Below the pieces are notes generated by a model. That model did no database searches and was not told the origin of the DNA. It saw only the letters and a list, made by a program, of their open reading frames with translations. Both the position numbers and the translations under genes were made by a program. DNA of 64,000 nt, taken from positions 1 through 64,000 of the forward strand of contig ML769450.1 of NCBI GenBank assembly GCA_009733575.1, in the 5' to 3' direction. The first letter of the stretch is position 1. Every line of letters starts with the position of its first letter. Of the stretch, positions 52,711 through 63,450 are shown in pieces. Source of the stretch: Gymnopus androsaceus JB14. Its lineage: Eukaryota; Basidiomycota; Agaricomycetes; Agaricales; Omphalotaceae.

Positions 52711-53696
52711 ACTAGCCGAATTAAAGACCTTTCTGGCTCAACTAGTGCAGCTGGAACTCTCTCGAATCCGAAAATATCTCGGCTACACTCACGACAACAT
52801 CCTGCTTAATGTCTCCAGTGCGTAGGCTTCCTGCGGAGACACTTGCCGAAATATTTGTCTGCTGTCTACCTACAGAAAGATATCCTCTCAGAAGCTTGGC
52901 GGAGGCACCGCTTCTTCTAACGACTATTTGCCGAAGAGACGGGTCGCTCTCAACTCACCTCGGCTCTGGAATGCATTGCACGTCTATTTTTCCTCTTCGG
53001 AAGAAGAACATGCTCGCGCTCATAGAATCCGGGATCATCCAGTGGTTGAAACGCTCTGGTTCACTTCCGTTATCCATTTCTTTAACCATTGAAGAGGAAC
53101 CGGCCAGCCTCGCTACTATATATACCACATTTTTTCGGGAGTTAATGTCATATAGCCATCGATTCATGGAAATCGCGCTAACGATAGGCCCCACAACCTT
53201 CTCTTTGCTGGACTCATGCTCTCCGGAACGGTTTCCCTCTTTGACATCACTTTCCATCCAGCATTTCCATAATTGGGACTCGAGTGGCAATGGCATCTAT
53301 TTCGCTCCTTGGTTTGCTAAATCCCATTTGCTCACAAAGCTCCGCATCATAGACCTCTTAGACCTCACTGTGGATGAAGTTCTAGCTCCAATCGGGAGAT
53401 GTAGCTGGGAGAGTCTGAACATTCTCGTATTGGAGCCCGGAATCGATATCATTGACTTATGGTTTCTCGTACCAGCCGAGCTCCTCATTATTCTCCAGCA
53501 AACTCCCCGACTAGAGTCTTGCCGTGCGGTAGTGCAAATCATTGGTCCAGATACCCACCTAGATGGTAATGTGCAGCTCCATTACCTGCACACATTATCA
53601 ATTTCATTCCAATGCCTATCGTTGTATGAAACATTCATTGGCACCGAAGTTGCTCGAACTATTCGTCGTATACCTCTTATGGGCTCTTCTTCCTGA
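52711..53696 (+). pseudogene. F-box-type gene, frame-damaged
   Basis: A helical lead (ELAELKTFLAQLVQLELSRI) is one base out of frame with the F-box SPVRRLPAETLAEIFVCCLP starting at about 52812. This continues RYPLRSLAEAPLLLTTICRR. Between about 52935 and 53010 the open frame reads nonsense while a neighbouring frame gives SPRLWNALH-type wording, so two compensating shifts are present. The rest is normal family sequence (IIQWLKRSGSLPLSISLTIE, RFPSLTSLSIQHFHNW, CSWESLNILVLEPGIDIIDL). The open frame ends at 53696, inside the first exon of the GPI19 gene. Confidence 0.65.
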
Positions 53697-54176
53697 CCCA
53701 GTCATTATCTCGTTGGGTATTGAGTGGTATCCTAATAGGTGAGCGTACTTCTAAAGCTGCAGCAGCAAGAGAATATCTAAATGAATCTCGGAACGCGTAG
53801 AGAATGGTCAATACTTCTCCCAGCTTGGTCAATGGTTCTCGTGCTCCTCACGTACTTTTCTTATATGGCTCTGACGCTATACGGAACGCCTGCTTTTGAC
53901 GATGTCGAAGCTGTTACATTCTATTCCTTTCTCTTCCGAGTTCTTACTAGCCAACGAATAGACTCCCGAGCACAATTTCCTCCTCTCAGAAACAACGGCG
54001 CCAACGACGACGATGATGATTCTTATGCTCACGGTTACGACCAAAAAGCCTTGTTCTCGAGCTACGCACGACACGCGCAGGATAACACGGTTCCGGAGCT
54101 ATACGATATTCCTATTGAATTGGTGAATCGGGTTCTTTATACCAAGGAAAGAAAGGGAAAAGCAAAACAGGAATAG
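53626..54176 (+). CDS. GPI19: GPI-GlcNAc transferase subunit P (PIG-P/Gpi19)
   Basis: Exon 1 from the ATG at 53626 gives a first membrane segment LLELFVVYLLWALLPDPVII, then SLGIEWYPNR. A GTGAGC...CGCGTAG intron (53738-53800) joins in phase to EWSILLPAWSMVLVLLTYFS, the second membrane segment, and YGTPAFDDVEAV. An acidic loop follows, and the conserved end VPELYDIPIELVNRVLY precedes a basic tail. PIG-P is a small two-span subunit of the ER complex that makes GlcNAc-PI, the first step of GPI-anchor synthesis. The N-terminus is shorter than usual and begins inside the first membrane helix, while the upstream DNA is an F-box relic. The true first exon is either missing or unrecognised. Confidence 0.8.
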
Positions 54177-54599
54177 TGTCACGGACGGCCGAGTTATCGT
54201 CTTGCTTTCGGGAGCCGGGACACCAACGAGCCTACCTGACGTCTGCTGGAGCGAAGCCTAAATCACGTCAGAGAACTGCATTCTCTCGTTCCTTCCCTGC
54301 CCTCCGACATTCGACCGGATTCTGCTACATGTATCGGTGGCTTGAATGGCGTCGCAAAGTAGCAGGAGGTAGTCAGAGGCTTCGGATGTCCTCAACACAC
54401 GAACTCGGACGGTCTTCGGACAAGCTGAAGCAAAGCTCTGAAATGTACGCATACTCTACCCTATTCGTTGACCTACCTCTGATTCTTTTTTGCAGTTGCT
54501 TTGGCTTTCCTTACTGCTAGTAGCTACTAGCACCTGCTGAAACAGACCAGAAACGATCCGATGGCATTTCTTGACGCGGAACTGAGGTCTACCAACTCC

Positions 54600-55225
54600 G
54601 AGTGGATCTGATTTCTGCAGGTGCCCTCCTGGTTCGTGGGGTTTCCGCAAAACTTGCGTTCCTCCCTTAGGTAAAACCCCTGCAACGCTGACTATCGCGT
54701 TTACCGTAGACAACGATACTACGCTTTATAATGAATTCGCTAGGGTGGATCGTCGTCAGTACATAGTGTATGTGTATTGCTTGTCGGATTGCGGATGTGC
54801 TGCGATCGCAGTGAATGCGACGTATATCTACAGCCAAGTAGGCCTGTTACACAGATGGCACGACGTCTTCAATAGTCTTCAAAACTACCTGGCTCACGAG
54901 TGAAGGTGTGGTTTCCAGGACTTAATTTTCGACACTAGTACTTGGGTCCCTGTGATTTCACAAGGTAGGTGATAACGTTCTTGCTGGCGCAGATTTTTGA
55001 ATTTCACTCATGCGCAATGGATCTGGACGAACGAGGTTACAGGTCCGCAGAGCACTGCCCCTGCGCGAGAGCTTTCCTATACACGCACATTCTTCCTGGG
55101 CTTGGTTAGTGCGACGATCTTCATCACTGCAGACGAAGAGTGCTCTCTATACGTTAATGGTCTGTTTGAACTGGCAGATTGCCCAGCTGTCTGTTGTGGA
55201 GAGTATTCAGGGACCAAAAGTTGTT
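54600..55225 (+). pseudogene. Relic of a secreted two-domain protein (AQWIWTNE / LYVNG type)
   Basis: Two decayed copies of one domain follow each other. The first (54625-54750) reads PGSWGFRKTCVPPLGKTPAT and LTIAFTVDNDTTLYNE, and a linker (AAIAVNATY, then GFQDLIFDTSTWVPVISQG) follows. The second (55000-55190) reads NFTHAQWIWTNEVTG, SATIFITADEECSLYVNG. This wording is common in mushroom extracellular proteins with tandem lectin-like beta domains. Stops and shifts occur between and within the copies. Function of the family is not firmly known to me; extracellular carbohydrate binding is plausible. Confidence 0.4.
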
Positions 55226-55359
55226 AATAGTATCTCTGGCCTCCATAGAGGTTGTATCCCGAAATACTTGTTGCGCTGGGAATTGTGTATCGACTGCATA
55301 CATCATTACCTCTGAACATTAATGCGTTCCTCGGTGCTGTCCCGGCTGGGTTTGAACTA

Positions 55360-55545
55360 CCGGGATTCGATTACTCTCAAGCGGAGACACTTCGCGAAAC
55401 CCTTATGTGCTACCCACGAAGAAATAAATATACCATCGGCTATTTACCCAAGCTGGACTCCTTGGCTCCGGAATGCACTGCACATCTACTACTTCCCCAG
55501 TCCTCCCGAGTCTCTTCGGAGCAAGCCTTAACACACCTTCACTGA
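55360..55545 (+). pseudogene. Short F-box fragment
   Basis: QAETLRETLMCYPRRNKYTI in one frame, and PSWTPWLRNALHIYYFPSP in the next, match the start and the RLWNALH-type position of the mushroom F-box family. The sequence between them is missing. Only a fragment remains. Confidence 0.45.
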
Positions 55546-56410
55546 TTGTCGACGCTCTGTGTTGATAACGAAACCATCCCTTCTTTATGTTCTCGTTCAC
55601 AAATTTCAAAGGCTATACAGTATTTCCGGCTGCACATTATTCAGGAGGTTTATCGAATAAGGTTGGACTTCCTCATAGATTAGGTATAGCAAGGCATAAC
55701 ACTTATATACATAATCGCGGCATGGGCTCATGGTCTAGAAGTATGATATCTGCATTGGGTTGTGCTCATTGTGGGGGTGGACATAACGCATATTGATACA
55801 GTGGCGGCGCTACATCTCTGGCAGATTACCCCATATGGTAACTATCCAAGTGGTGGATTTTGGTGGATGGGCACCTACTTCTTGCTCACAACTTGTCTGA
55901 AGCATAGAGGTACTGTGAGTGCAACTTGTTTCAACTCCCTGTTCCATTCCGAAGCACCGCCACTGTATCACCAAGTGGCAAGATTTACGCTTCACTCATG
56001 ATATAATCAGCTTTGACATCTCCGTTTTGAACACGGGGAAGAACAGGCAAGGGAGTCCGTCCGCGATATCGCGGGGCTCCGACCTGGTTCCGCTTTTGTT
56101 CATATAATAAGCAATAGGTTTTCGGAATTCTCTTTCATGCGGAGCCTGTGTGCGTAATTGAAACCATTCTATGCCAACTTCGTTGGAGCAGTTACAACGG
56201 TGACAATAATCTCCTCTGCTTATCGAGCAAAAAAAGGCTCTTTGACTCATCAGGTTTGCGTGTGGCGCTTAGGAAAAAAGGAGATATATAAAGTTGAACG
56301 CGTTCGCGGAATCACATTTCTCGTCTCCTCGGTAGACCCCCTTAATACCCTTCCTTCCTTCCCCGATCTCCCAGTGTCTCCTTGGTCCAGACTCCAGGGA
56401 TTCTATCTTA
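55546..56410. other. Intergenic, no gene accepted
   Basis: Several overlapping short frames without family features. The 5' flank of the transporter gene is on the right. Confidence 0.45.
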
Positions 56411-58282
56411 ATGGCGGCGGCACGAACTTCTTTAGAGAGTAGTTCCAATCCCACCATTGGAACAATTCAAACATCCGAAAAGACTATTGAAGGTTCTCCG
56501 ACCGGTATATCAAAGCCTGTTAAAAGCAAAGACGTCGAAAAAAGCGAGGGAGACGAAGTAAAAGTAGATCCGAGCGCGTACGCCCCAACTGATGGAGGCT
56601 GGGACGCATGGAGTACAGTCTTTGGAGGGACGTTGGTTGCATTCGGAACTTTCGGGTGAGGGTGACGAGTATGACTATTGTTGCTCAGGTGAGGCTAACA
56701 GCTATTCACTGGCAGATTTGTGAATGCCTTCGGGGCGTTTGCCGATTATTATAACGAAGAATACTTGACGAATTACTCTCCAACAATTATATCGATGGTC
56801 GGCGCTCTTCAGGTGTTTGTGTTGTATCTTTGTGAGTACCCTTCAAAGGCTATAGTTTTGTTCCAGCTTGTCTGACTTGTTTCTTTGATATCCATAGTTG
56901 CAGGAACAGCAGGAGCCATTTTTGATGCTATCGGCCCACGATACCTCATTCCAGGCAGTGGTATTGTGGTGGTTTTCTCGCTCTTTATGCTGAGTATCAC
57001 AAAGCCCCAGCAAATATATCAACAGTTCCTTTCACAATCAGTGCTTTTCAGTCTTGGCGCAACAGTGAGGTGAGCTCATCCGACTCCAGTCAATTACATC
57101 CGCCCGTCTGAATCTTACACAATGTAGCTTCTTCCCTTCGATGGGGCTTTTAGCTCACTGGTTCAGATCCAAAATACCTTACGCCATTGGATGCGTAGCT
57201 TCAGGAGCAAGTGTGGGTGGAATTGTGTTTCCTATCATGATTTCAAAGTTAATTCCGAAAATTGGATTCGGTAAATACTTTTTCTGATCGTATATAGTGC
57301 TTTCATTTTATCATTTGGATTAGGCTGGACTATTCGAATCTTCGCTTTCCTCACTCTCTTCTGCTTCGCCGTTGGAACAGTAACGATCAAGCAGCGCAGA
57401 CCTTCTAAACCCTTCCCCACTTCTCCTTCGGCGTTTTTCGATTTTGCTGCGTTCAAGGATCCGTGCTACCTTTTTCTTGTATTGGGGTGCTGGTTCACGG
57501 TCTTTGCGGTGTTCAATCCGTTTTTCTATGTTGGGTTAAGCGCCGCGGTGGCCAACCCAGATGCTAGCGTTAATGGATATTACCTTGCGATTCTGTGCGC
57601 GACGTCGATCTTTGGAAGGGTTAGCCCGGGTCTAATTGCAGGGCGAGTAGGAAGGTATGTCACTCGGAGATGTGAGATTTGCCTTGATGTGCTATAATAA
57701 CTTTTATTGACAGGTTTAACATTTTATACATCTCAACCCTGATATCTTCGATATTAATCCTGGCGCTATGGTACACCTCCTTTGCACAAGCAAACCTAAT
57801 TGCGTTTGCAGCTCTGTATGGGGTATTTTCTGGCCCCTTCTTTTCACTAACCCCAGTAAGTCTGCTTTTTGTCTCGTAACATACGGCTAACGACCAGTTT
57901 ACCTTCTTTCAATAATCCGCGCATTTGAATCTGTAGTCATGTGTTGCGGAAATATCTCCCATTGAACGCGTATTGGGGCAAGAATTGGAGGAACATATGC
58001 CTTTATGGCATCAGCCACGCTTGCTGGAACGCCCATTGCAGGCATCTTTATTCAAAACCAAACTGAAGAGAATTACGATAAGTTAATCTTGTTCTCCGTG
58101 AGTCTCCTTATCTTTTCGCTCTACTGTACGGATTTCACTTTTTTTGCCCATGGTCGTTATTCTGTGTTTAACGTCGAGAGCTAATATCTGTTTTCTATCA
58201 GGGTATCATGTCGCTCGTCGGGACAGCTTTGCTCTTCGTCGCACGCATTATCAGGAAGAAGGATATCTTTTCAGTGGCATAA
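56411..58282 (+). CDS. MFS monocarboxylate-type transporter
   Basis: At least seven exons from the ATG at 56411. A hydrophilic N-terminus leads to APTDGGWDAWSTVFGGTLVA and, after an intron, FVNAFGAFADYYNEEYLTNY. Later exons read AGTAGAIFDAIGPRYLIPGS, GLLAHWFRSKIPYAIGCVAS, GASVGGIVFPIMISKL, WTIRIFAFLTLFCFAVGTVT, NGYYLAILCATSIFGRVSPG and FAALYGVFSGPFFSLTP. The C-terminal exons give GTYAFMASATLAGTPIAGIF and GIMSLVGTALLFVARIIRK, ending KKDIFSVA. Roughly twelve membrane segments with a central loop fit the fungal MCT-like branch of the major facilitator family; the substrate is unknown. In the exon reading CVAEISPIER the frame is lost by one base (about 57968) before ARIGGTYAFM. It is either a recent break or an assembly indel. 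Confidence 0.82.
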
Positions 58283-58686
58283 CATTGAGCATTGACTTTA
58301 GGAAAATCATATCCATAATGAACAGCTCTAATTAAGAAATAATTAATTGTCATGTGGCAGTGCAGTAAAATGGTCAAAGCGTAAAGTACCTGTCTTGGTC
58401 CGGTTTTGATCTGCCGTCAAATCGAAATGCGTAGAAAGCAGAAGAGAAATGAAAGTGCGTTGCATGACTGTACCAGATAATGTACTTATGTGCCACGACT
58501 TTAAATTTCGCAAGCCTACTACCTAGTAGTCTCGCCTTCAAGTTACGTTTGGTGTTCATCTAACGTTATTGGTTGCGAGAGCAACTGAATCCGTTTCTTT
58601 CACTGTTGGCATTGAGGCGGGACCATCTTGATCTTCAATTACGAGCAATAGGTACAAAAGTCCGAGGAACCCTTACAGAATTTACC
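58283..58686. other. Intergenic, no gene recognised
   Basis: 3' flank of the transporter gene; nothing supported on either strand. Confidence 0.5.
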
Positions 58687-58866
58687 ATGCAGTCTGCAAA
58701 CCTTCCACAATATTCTTCTATCATGCCGACTACGATAGAAGAATCCACCTATCCACCGCGATATTCCACTGTATTCGATAACCTGCCTTCGACGGATACG
58801 CATTATTCTTTTCATCTGAAAAACAGCAAAGGGAAAAAATGGGCTTACATACACCTGAATCACTGA
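58687..58866 (+). pseudogene. Arrestin-like N-terminal fragment
   Basis: ATG at 58687 reads MQSANLPQYSSIMPTTIEES, YPPRYSTVFDNLP, and HYSFHLKNSKGKKWAYIHLN before a stop at 58864. PPxYS repeats followed by an YxFxLKNxKGKxWA strand are the usual start of mushroom arrestin-like proteins, which continue for several hundred residues. Here the rest is absent, so this is a truncated copy or an isolated first exon. Confidence 0.4.
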
Positions 58867-59433
58867 TACACTCATATCCTTCTTTTCAAGGCGCATCAGA
58901 AGTTTTGTGTCTATGGGTCTGTCTGTGAACTGCACCCAAACTAATAATTATAAGGCCATTCTACCACCAGAACACGAACGAGTTGATGAACGTGGACGCC
59001 ACCTCAATGAAACCGTATGCACAAACTCTGTACCGCTAAATGTCTGGCCGCTGAACGTGAATGCACCAATATTGGTACCACCAGCCTAGTCGCAGTATGC
59101 TTTCGATGGAAAGCATGCAAACTTTTCACCATGCGCCGGTACTCTTGAATCATTTATAGCAAGATGTAACTTAAAAGTAACTTGTATCCCGATAAGTAAT
59201 GGAAAATGTAATAAGCATTGTGAGCTGACTCAAGAGCAATTCTTGCTCGATGTTTATTTATGATATTAGAAAGAGAGGAACTTTCACTCCTCTGTCTCAC
59301 TTTTGATCTCCTTCTTAGCTTCATCAAAATAGGGACAAGTGCTACTTGAAGCTAGGGATAATTACTGGTCTAAGACAGTATAATCTGTAGCAACTGCTAT
59401 ATCAACTTCACAGTAATGAGAGGATAGCTACAA
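58867..59433. other. Intergenic, no gene accepted
   Basis: An open frame at 58907-59089 has no family features. Confidence 0.4.
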
Positions 59434-60176
59434 TCAATTATTTTTGAGCAGAACCGCTCCCATGATGGAAGAATTGTCAATGCTGGGTAACCCCTCCATA
59501 GTATGATGAAGGTCTTTTCGTCTTGGCTTTTGGACAAGTCTCAATGGTCCATTTAATTCAAAATAGTGTATATTCAGCGTCAACTCTTTGAGTCGCGGTA
59601 AATCGGGTTTTGAAAATGGTAGTAGTGTGTCCGGCACAACATCACATACTTTCAGTTTCACAATCTGAGCATGTTGAGATTTACGATCGAGAAAGTCCAA
59701 GAGATTACCATTTGTTAGCCCTCCTGACTGATGTACAGCTGAATATGATGGATAGACCTTGAATTCCGTGAGATATGGGCATAAAGCCAGCATGGTACTG
59801 GTATCAGCACCAAGGCCAGCGAGCAGGATGCCCTGCACAGTGTGGCTGAAGGATAAAGTTCCTGATTGTCTGGCGGAAACAACGAAATCAATGATTTCAA
59901 GGACTTGAAGATTGGGTGCAAACGAGAGACTCTCAAGTAAAGCTTGAGAGCTCACTGCAAGCCCAAATCTCAACTGTTGCAGCTGTTCCAATGGCGCAGA
60001 AAAGAATACCTCCTTGACAGGTCGAGTAAATTCATCCCAGGTAATGCAAAGTGCTCGAAGGGAAGGGAACACAACTGCACGAATAGTTCAAGCAACTCCG
60101 GCACCTGCGGTAATGGCTTTGAGAATTGGGATCGTTTGGCGTTGACATCGAGGTATGAGGTCAAGAGTGAAGCCAT
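59434..60176 (-). pseudogene. F-box-type C-terminal relic
   Basis: From about 60072 down the minus strand: MFPSLRALCITWDEFTRPVK, PLEQLQQLRFGLAVSSQALL, FAPNLQVLEIIDFVVSARQS, CPYLTEFKVYP and LPRLKELTLNIHYFEL, a leucine-rich run of the mushroom F-box type ending at 59434. Upstream (to 60176) a shifted frame continues the similarity (VPELLELFVQL), and then it stops. There is no F-box, so only the C-terminal third to half remains. Confidence 0.5.
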
Positions 60177-60737
60177 TCAGTCAGAATTCTCTTCGGACTT
60201 GATCAAACTCAGATTGAGATTGAGGCCGCTCATTCTCTGTACCATAGCCAGGTCCACGTATATATCCATATAAAATTACATATGCATAGGTAAAGTGCAT
60301 GGAGGATGGCATTTTTGGCATAGAGAGTAATAAAAGAACATGCAGATGTGTAGATACAACTGCTAGGCTAGCTATCTGGCAGTTCATTGAATTCAACTAA
60401 CGTGTCTGCATATCGATAGTTGCACAGTGAGCTTGTGAGAAGAGATGCCTTTAGTCCAGACAGATTTTTTGGTGAAGCGGAACAGACCTTCATCAGAAAC
60501 GTGGTGAATTTGATATTGCCTTTTTAAAAATATCATGTGATCTACCGAGCAGTCCAACTGTTGCATCCGGCGCTCCCCCTCTTTTCGTGTTACCCTTCTT
60601 ACCATTCCATAATGCTGTCCGTCGCATAGCAAACATGTAAGACATTGGTCGGTATAACCTAACTGACAAAGCCGGAAAAACTTTGCACGTGAACAACCCA
60701 GAGGTGCACAGAGAGCATCACCGTTGAAAGTATTCAT
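60177..60737. other. Intergenic, no gene accepted
   Basis: A minus-strand frame at 60393-60776 starts inside the inverted repeat of the neighbouring element and shows no domain, so it was not accepted. Confidence 0.45.
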
Positions 60738-60939
60738 GGCTAGTGCATCAGATAATTTGAACGAAATTATTAGCAAAATTATTGTTGTGATTAATTACCT
60801 TTTTCAGTATGAATTTTGGCTGAAAAATGCATTGAGAAAGAATCAGAATTTCGCTTGGGAATAGGGATGTTTTGGGGTGGCAAATTTTGCTGCTCCAAAA
60901 TTTGCCGTAATGTACAGCAAATTTCGCCGCGCTCCATAG

Positions 60940-61166
60940 ATAAGGCAAGATCACTCTCCCTCGTCGTAAGCCTGAGAAGGCTGAAATAAAGATGTATTGT
61001 GATAGTGGTTTTTGGGGGGAAGCCAACGCTGCCACCACTCATTGCGGTGACCGTCGTAAGTGGAAAGCAGCCTGAGCAACAGGCGCTAACCAAACCGAAC
61101 CGTGCGTCGACTCCGGTACCCAAGGGGGGTCAAGGGAGGGAAGAATCAGCAAAGCCGAAAACCCCT
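60940..61166 (+). repeat. Direct repeat R1, copy 1
   Basis: Starts ATAAGGCAAGATCACTCTCC and ends GCCGAAAACCCC. Nearly identical to 61480-61708. Confidence 0.85.
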
Positions 61167-61250
61167 AATCCACCCAAACCTTGCCCAAGCCCCAAGGGTG
61201 ATACTACATATACATAATAATAAACTGAATATAAGGGACAGTGGGTGGGG

Positions 61251-61480
61251 TCCCAAAATTCTTGGCATGAAGAGGACGAGAATGCATGAAATGCAAGCTG
61301 CATGCGCGAGACCATGGTGGCAGCAAGCAAAGAAAGATGACAGCATGGACTGCCGGTCTGGTCTCCAAACAGACCGGCAGTCACACGCCTGTCATAGAGA
61401 TCAGACTCCTCGTATCTTACCTGTCTTGCCTTATCTTACACTTACACTAGCTGGAGCAAGCTCTCGTAGCTTCAGCTAGC
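61251..61480 (+). repeat. Direct repeat R2, copy 1, with perfect hairpin
   Basis: Starts TCCCAAAATTCTTGGCATG and ends CTTCAGCTAGCAA. Nearly identical to 62776-63007. Contains a perfect 13-bp stem (GACTGCCGGTCTG at 61348 and its complement ending 61382). The last 34 bp also fold (CTAGCTGGAGC with GCTTCAGCTAG). Confidence 0.85.
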
Positions 61481-61708
61481 AATAAGGCAAGATCACTCTC
61501 CCTCATCGTAAGCCTGAGAAGGCTGAAATAAAGATGTATTGTGATAGTGGTTTTTGGGGGGAAGCCAACGCTGCCACCACTCATCGTGGTGACCGTCGTA
61601 AGTGGAAAGCAGCCTGAGCAACAGGCGCTAACCAAACCGAACTATGCGTTGACTCCGGTACCCAAGGGGGGGTCAAAGGAGGGAAGAATCAGCAAAGCCA
61701 AAAACCCC
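61480..61708 (+). repeat. Direct repeat R1, copy 2
   Basis: Follows R2 copy 1 without a gap, so the two units are head to tail. Confidence 0.85.
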
Positions 61709-62046
61709 ACACAGAGCAGAGCTCCCAGAGCATTTACGCTCGCCAAGGGTGTAGCTGATTATGACCCCAGAAAAACCCGAACCCCTAACCAGAGCGATGA
61801 GAAGTGATCTATAAATCATGAAGAACATTAGGATAATAAAGGGCATGCAAAGCCCTGTCAGAGAGATGCAGATATCAAACCTAGAGGTGAGCTCCACCTA
61901 GATTAAATTAAAATGAGAAAAGAGCCATAGGCTCAGTTATATGTGATAGGTGAGCCAGAGGCCAACATCTCCCATTGCTGAGGGTGAACCAAACAAACCT
62001 GAACCCTCACCAAGAGCAATGATCTATAGGAAAATGAAGAATGATA

Positions 62047-62260
62047 GGGTGACCTGCAAAGCAGTGTCAAAGATGGGATGCAAACTGAGAAGTAAGCAGA
62101 GCCTAATGAAAACAAAAACAGACAAAAACTGTAGTTGCAGATGATGGGTGATAGATGATAGGTGATAGGTGATAGGGTGACATGCAAAGCAATGTCAAAG
62201 GAGGATGGCAAACCAAAGGTAAGCAGAGCCTTGATGAAAGTGAGTATGAACGAAAATCAT
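62047..62260 (+). repeat. Two tandem units of about 124 bp within the long unit
   Basis: GATAGGGTGAC-TGCAAAGCA begins units at about 62047 and 62171; both contain GTCAAAG and AAGTAAGCAGAGCC-like phrases. Between them lies a GATAGGT-type short tandem run (62142-62176). Confidence 0.55.
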
Positions 62261-62775
62261 AAACACAAGTGATAGGTGATTGAACCATAAGTTCCTTATC
62301 AAGCTCATTTAGCTCAACGCAACCTGCAACGACAAGTTCCTTCATGAGGGAATAAACCCTGACATGGCCAGCATTCCCTCTGGACTTTGCTTGATTGCAA
62401 CGGCAGGTGCAAGGAACTGAGCTTTATCATTGCTCACCAAATAAAGGAGATAATAGTCTACTAGAGATGTAGACAAACCAAAATAAATCAGATAGTATGA
62501 AGAGAATAGATGATACTCAGAAAGAAGGGGCCAGTGTCACTTTGAGCCAAATGAGGTATGATGATAATATTGAGAGTGTTATCTGATACTGAGCTTTTTC
62601 TCCAGTGTATGAGAGTGCTAAAGCTAAGATAAACTAGTGTAGCCATGAGCGGAGTAGTCCAAGTGCCTATCCGTTGGCCAAAGTTGTCCTTTCCGAGTCA
62701 TACCAGAAAATGCCACTCTGCAGAATTTTGGGCAGATTATGAGAGGAAGATGAAAAGGGGAAGGATAGGAGAATG

Positions 62776-63007
62776 TCCCAAAATTCTCGGCATGAAGAGG
62801 ACAAGAATGCATGAAATGCAAGCTGCACGCATGAGACCATGGCGGCAGCAAGCAAAGAAAGATGACAGCGTGGACTGCCGGTCTGGTCTCCAAACAGACC
62901 GGCAGTCACATGCCTGTCATAGAGATCAGACTCCTCGTATCTTACCTGTCTTGCCTTATCTTACACTTACGCTAGCCGGAGCAAGCTCTCGTAGCTTCAG
63001 CTAGCAA
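62776..63007 (+). repeat. Direct repeat R2, copy 2, with perfect hairpin
   Basis: Second copy of 61251-61480. The 13-bp stem is at 62873-62907. Confidence 0.85.
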
Positions 63008-63100
63008 CTTTGCACTACATCATGCCATAAAAATTTGCCGTAAATCTTGGCAAATTTTGCCTCTGCCACTGGCAAATTTTGCTGGCCCAAAACATCCCTA

Positions 63101-63180
63101 ATGATTCATAATTTCATGTGTAATAAGTCATGTATTTTGCTCGAAAAACATGACTTATTACACGTGAAATAATGAATCAT
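63101..63180. mobile_element. 80-bp palindromic foldback nested in the right arm
   Basis: Arms 63101-63133 and 63148-63180 pair at 31 of 33 positions (ATGATTCATAATTTCATG against ATGATTCATTATTTCACG on the other strand). The equivalent place in the left arm of the host element (about 60861) lacks it, so it is a later insertion. Confidence 0.7.
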
Positions 63181-63450
63181 TCCCGAGCGAAATTCTGATT
63201 CTTTCTCAATGCATTTTTCATAAGAAAAATATGGTGTTTTTCAGCCGAAATTCATACTGAAAAAGGTAATTAATCACAAGAATAATTTTGCTAATAATTT
63301 TGTTCAAAATTATCTGATGCACTAGCCGTGATTTGCATTGGGTTAGCCTAGACTAGGCAATAGGCATGGCTCGTGATGCGCATGATGCATGACCTCTGTA
63401 CTACTATTTAGCACGAAGCCGCCTGCTCTTCATGGCAGTATTGTGGTAAT

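Larger units (their letters stand above)
60738..63327. mobile_element. Composite long-TIR element, 2590 bp, non-coding
   Basis: Left end GGCTAGTGCATCAGATAAT (60738) and the complement of the right end (63327) agree over about 130 bp, through TTACCTTTTTCAGTATGAAT and GAGAAAGAATCAGAATTTCG, with small indels. Inside are two direct copies of one unit: 60940-61480 (541 bp) and 61480-63007 (1528 bp). The units share their first about 228 bp and last about 231 bp; the shorter one lacks about 1 kb of middle. There is no open frame of transposase type. A foldback sits in the right arm (63101-63180). No clear target duplication was found. Confidence 0.7.

Noticed and set aside
60393..60776. 127-codon minus-strand frame near the composite element
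   Set aside because: It starts inside the inverted repeat and crosses the element border, so it is unlikely to be a real gene.
61340..63007. Helitron call for the inner unit of the composite element
   Set aside because: A hairpin near the 3' end and CTAG near the terminus are suggestive, but there is no TC start at a proven border, no AT target evidence and no Rep/helicase.
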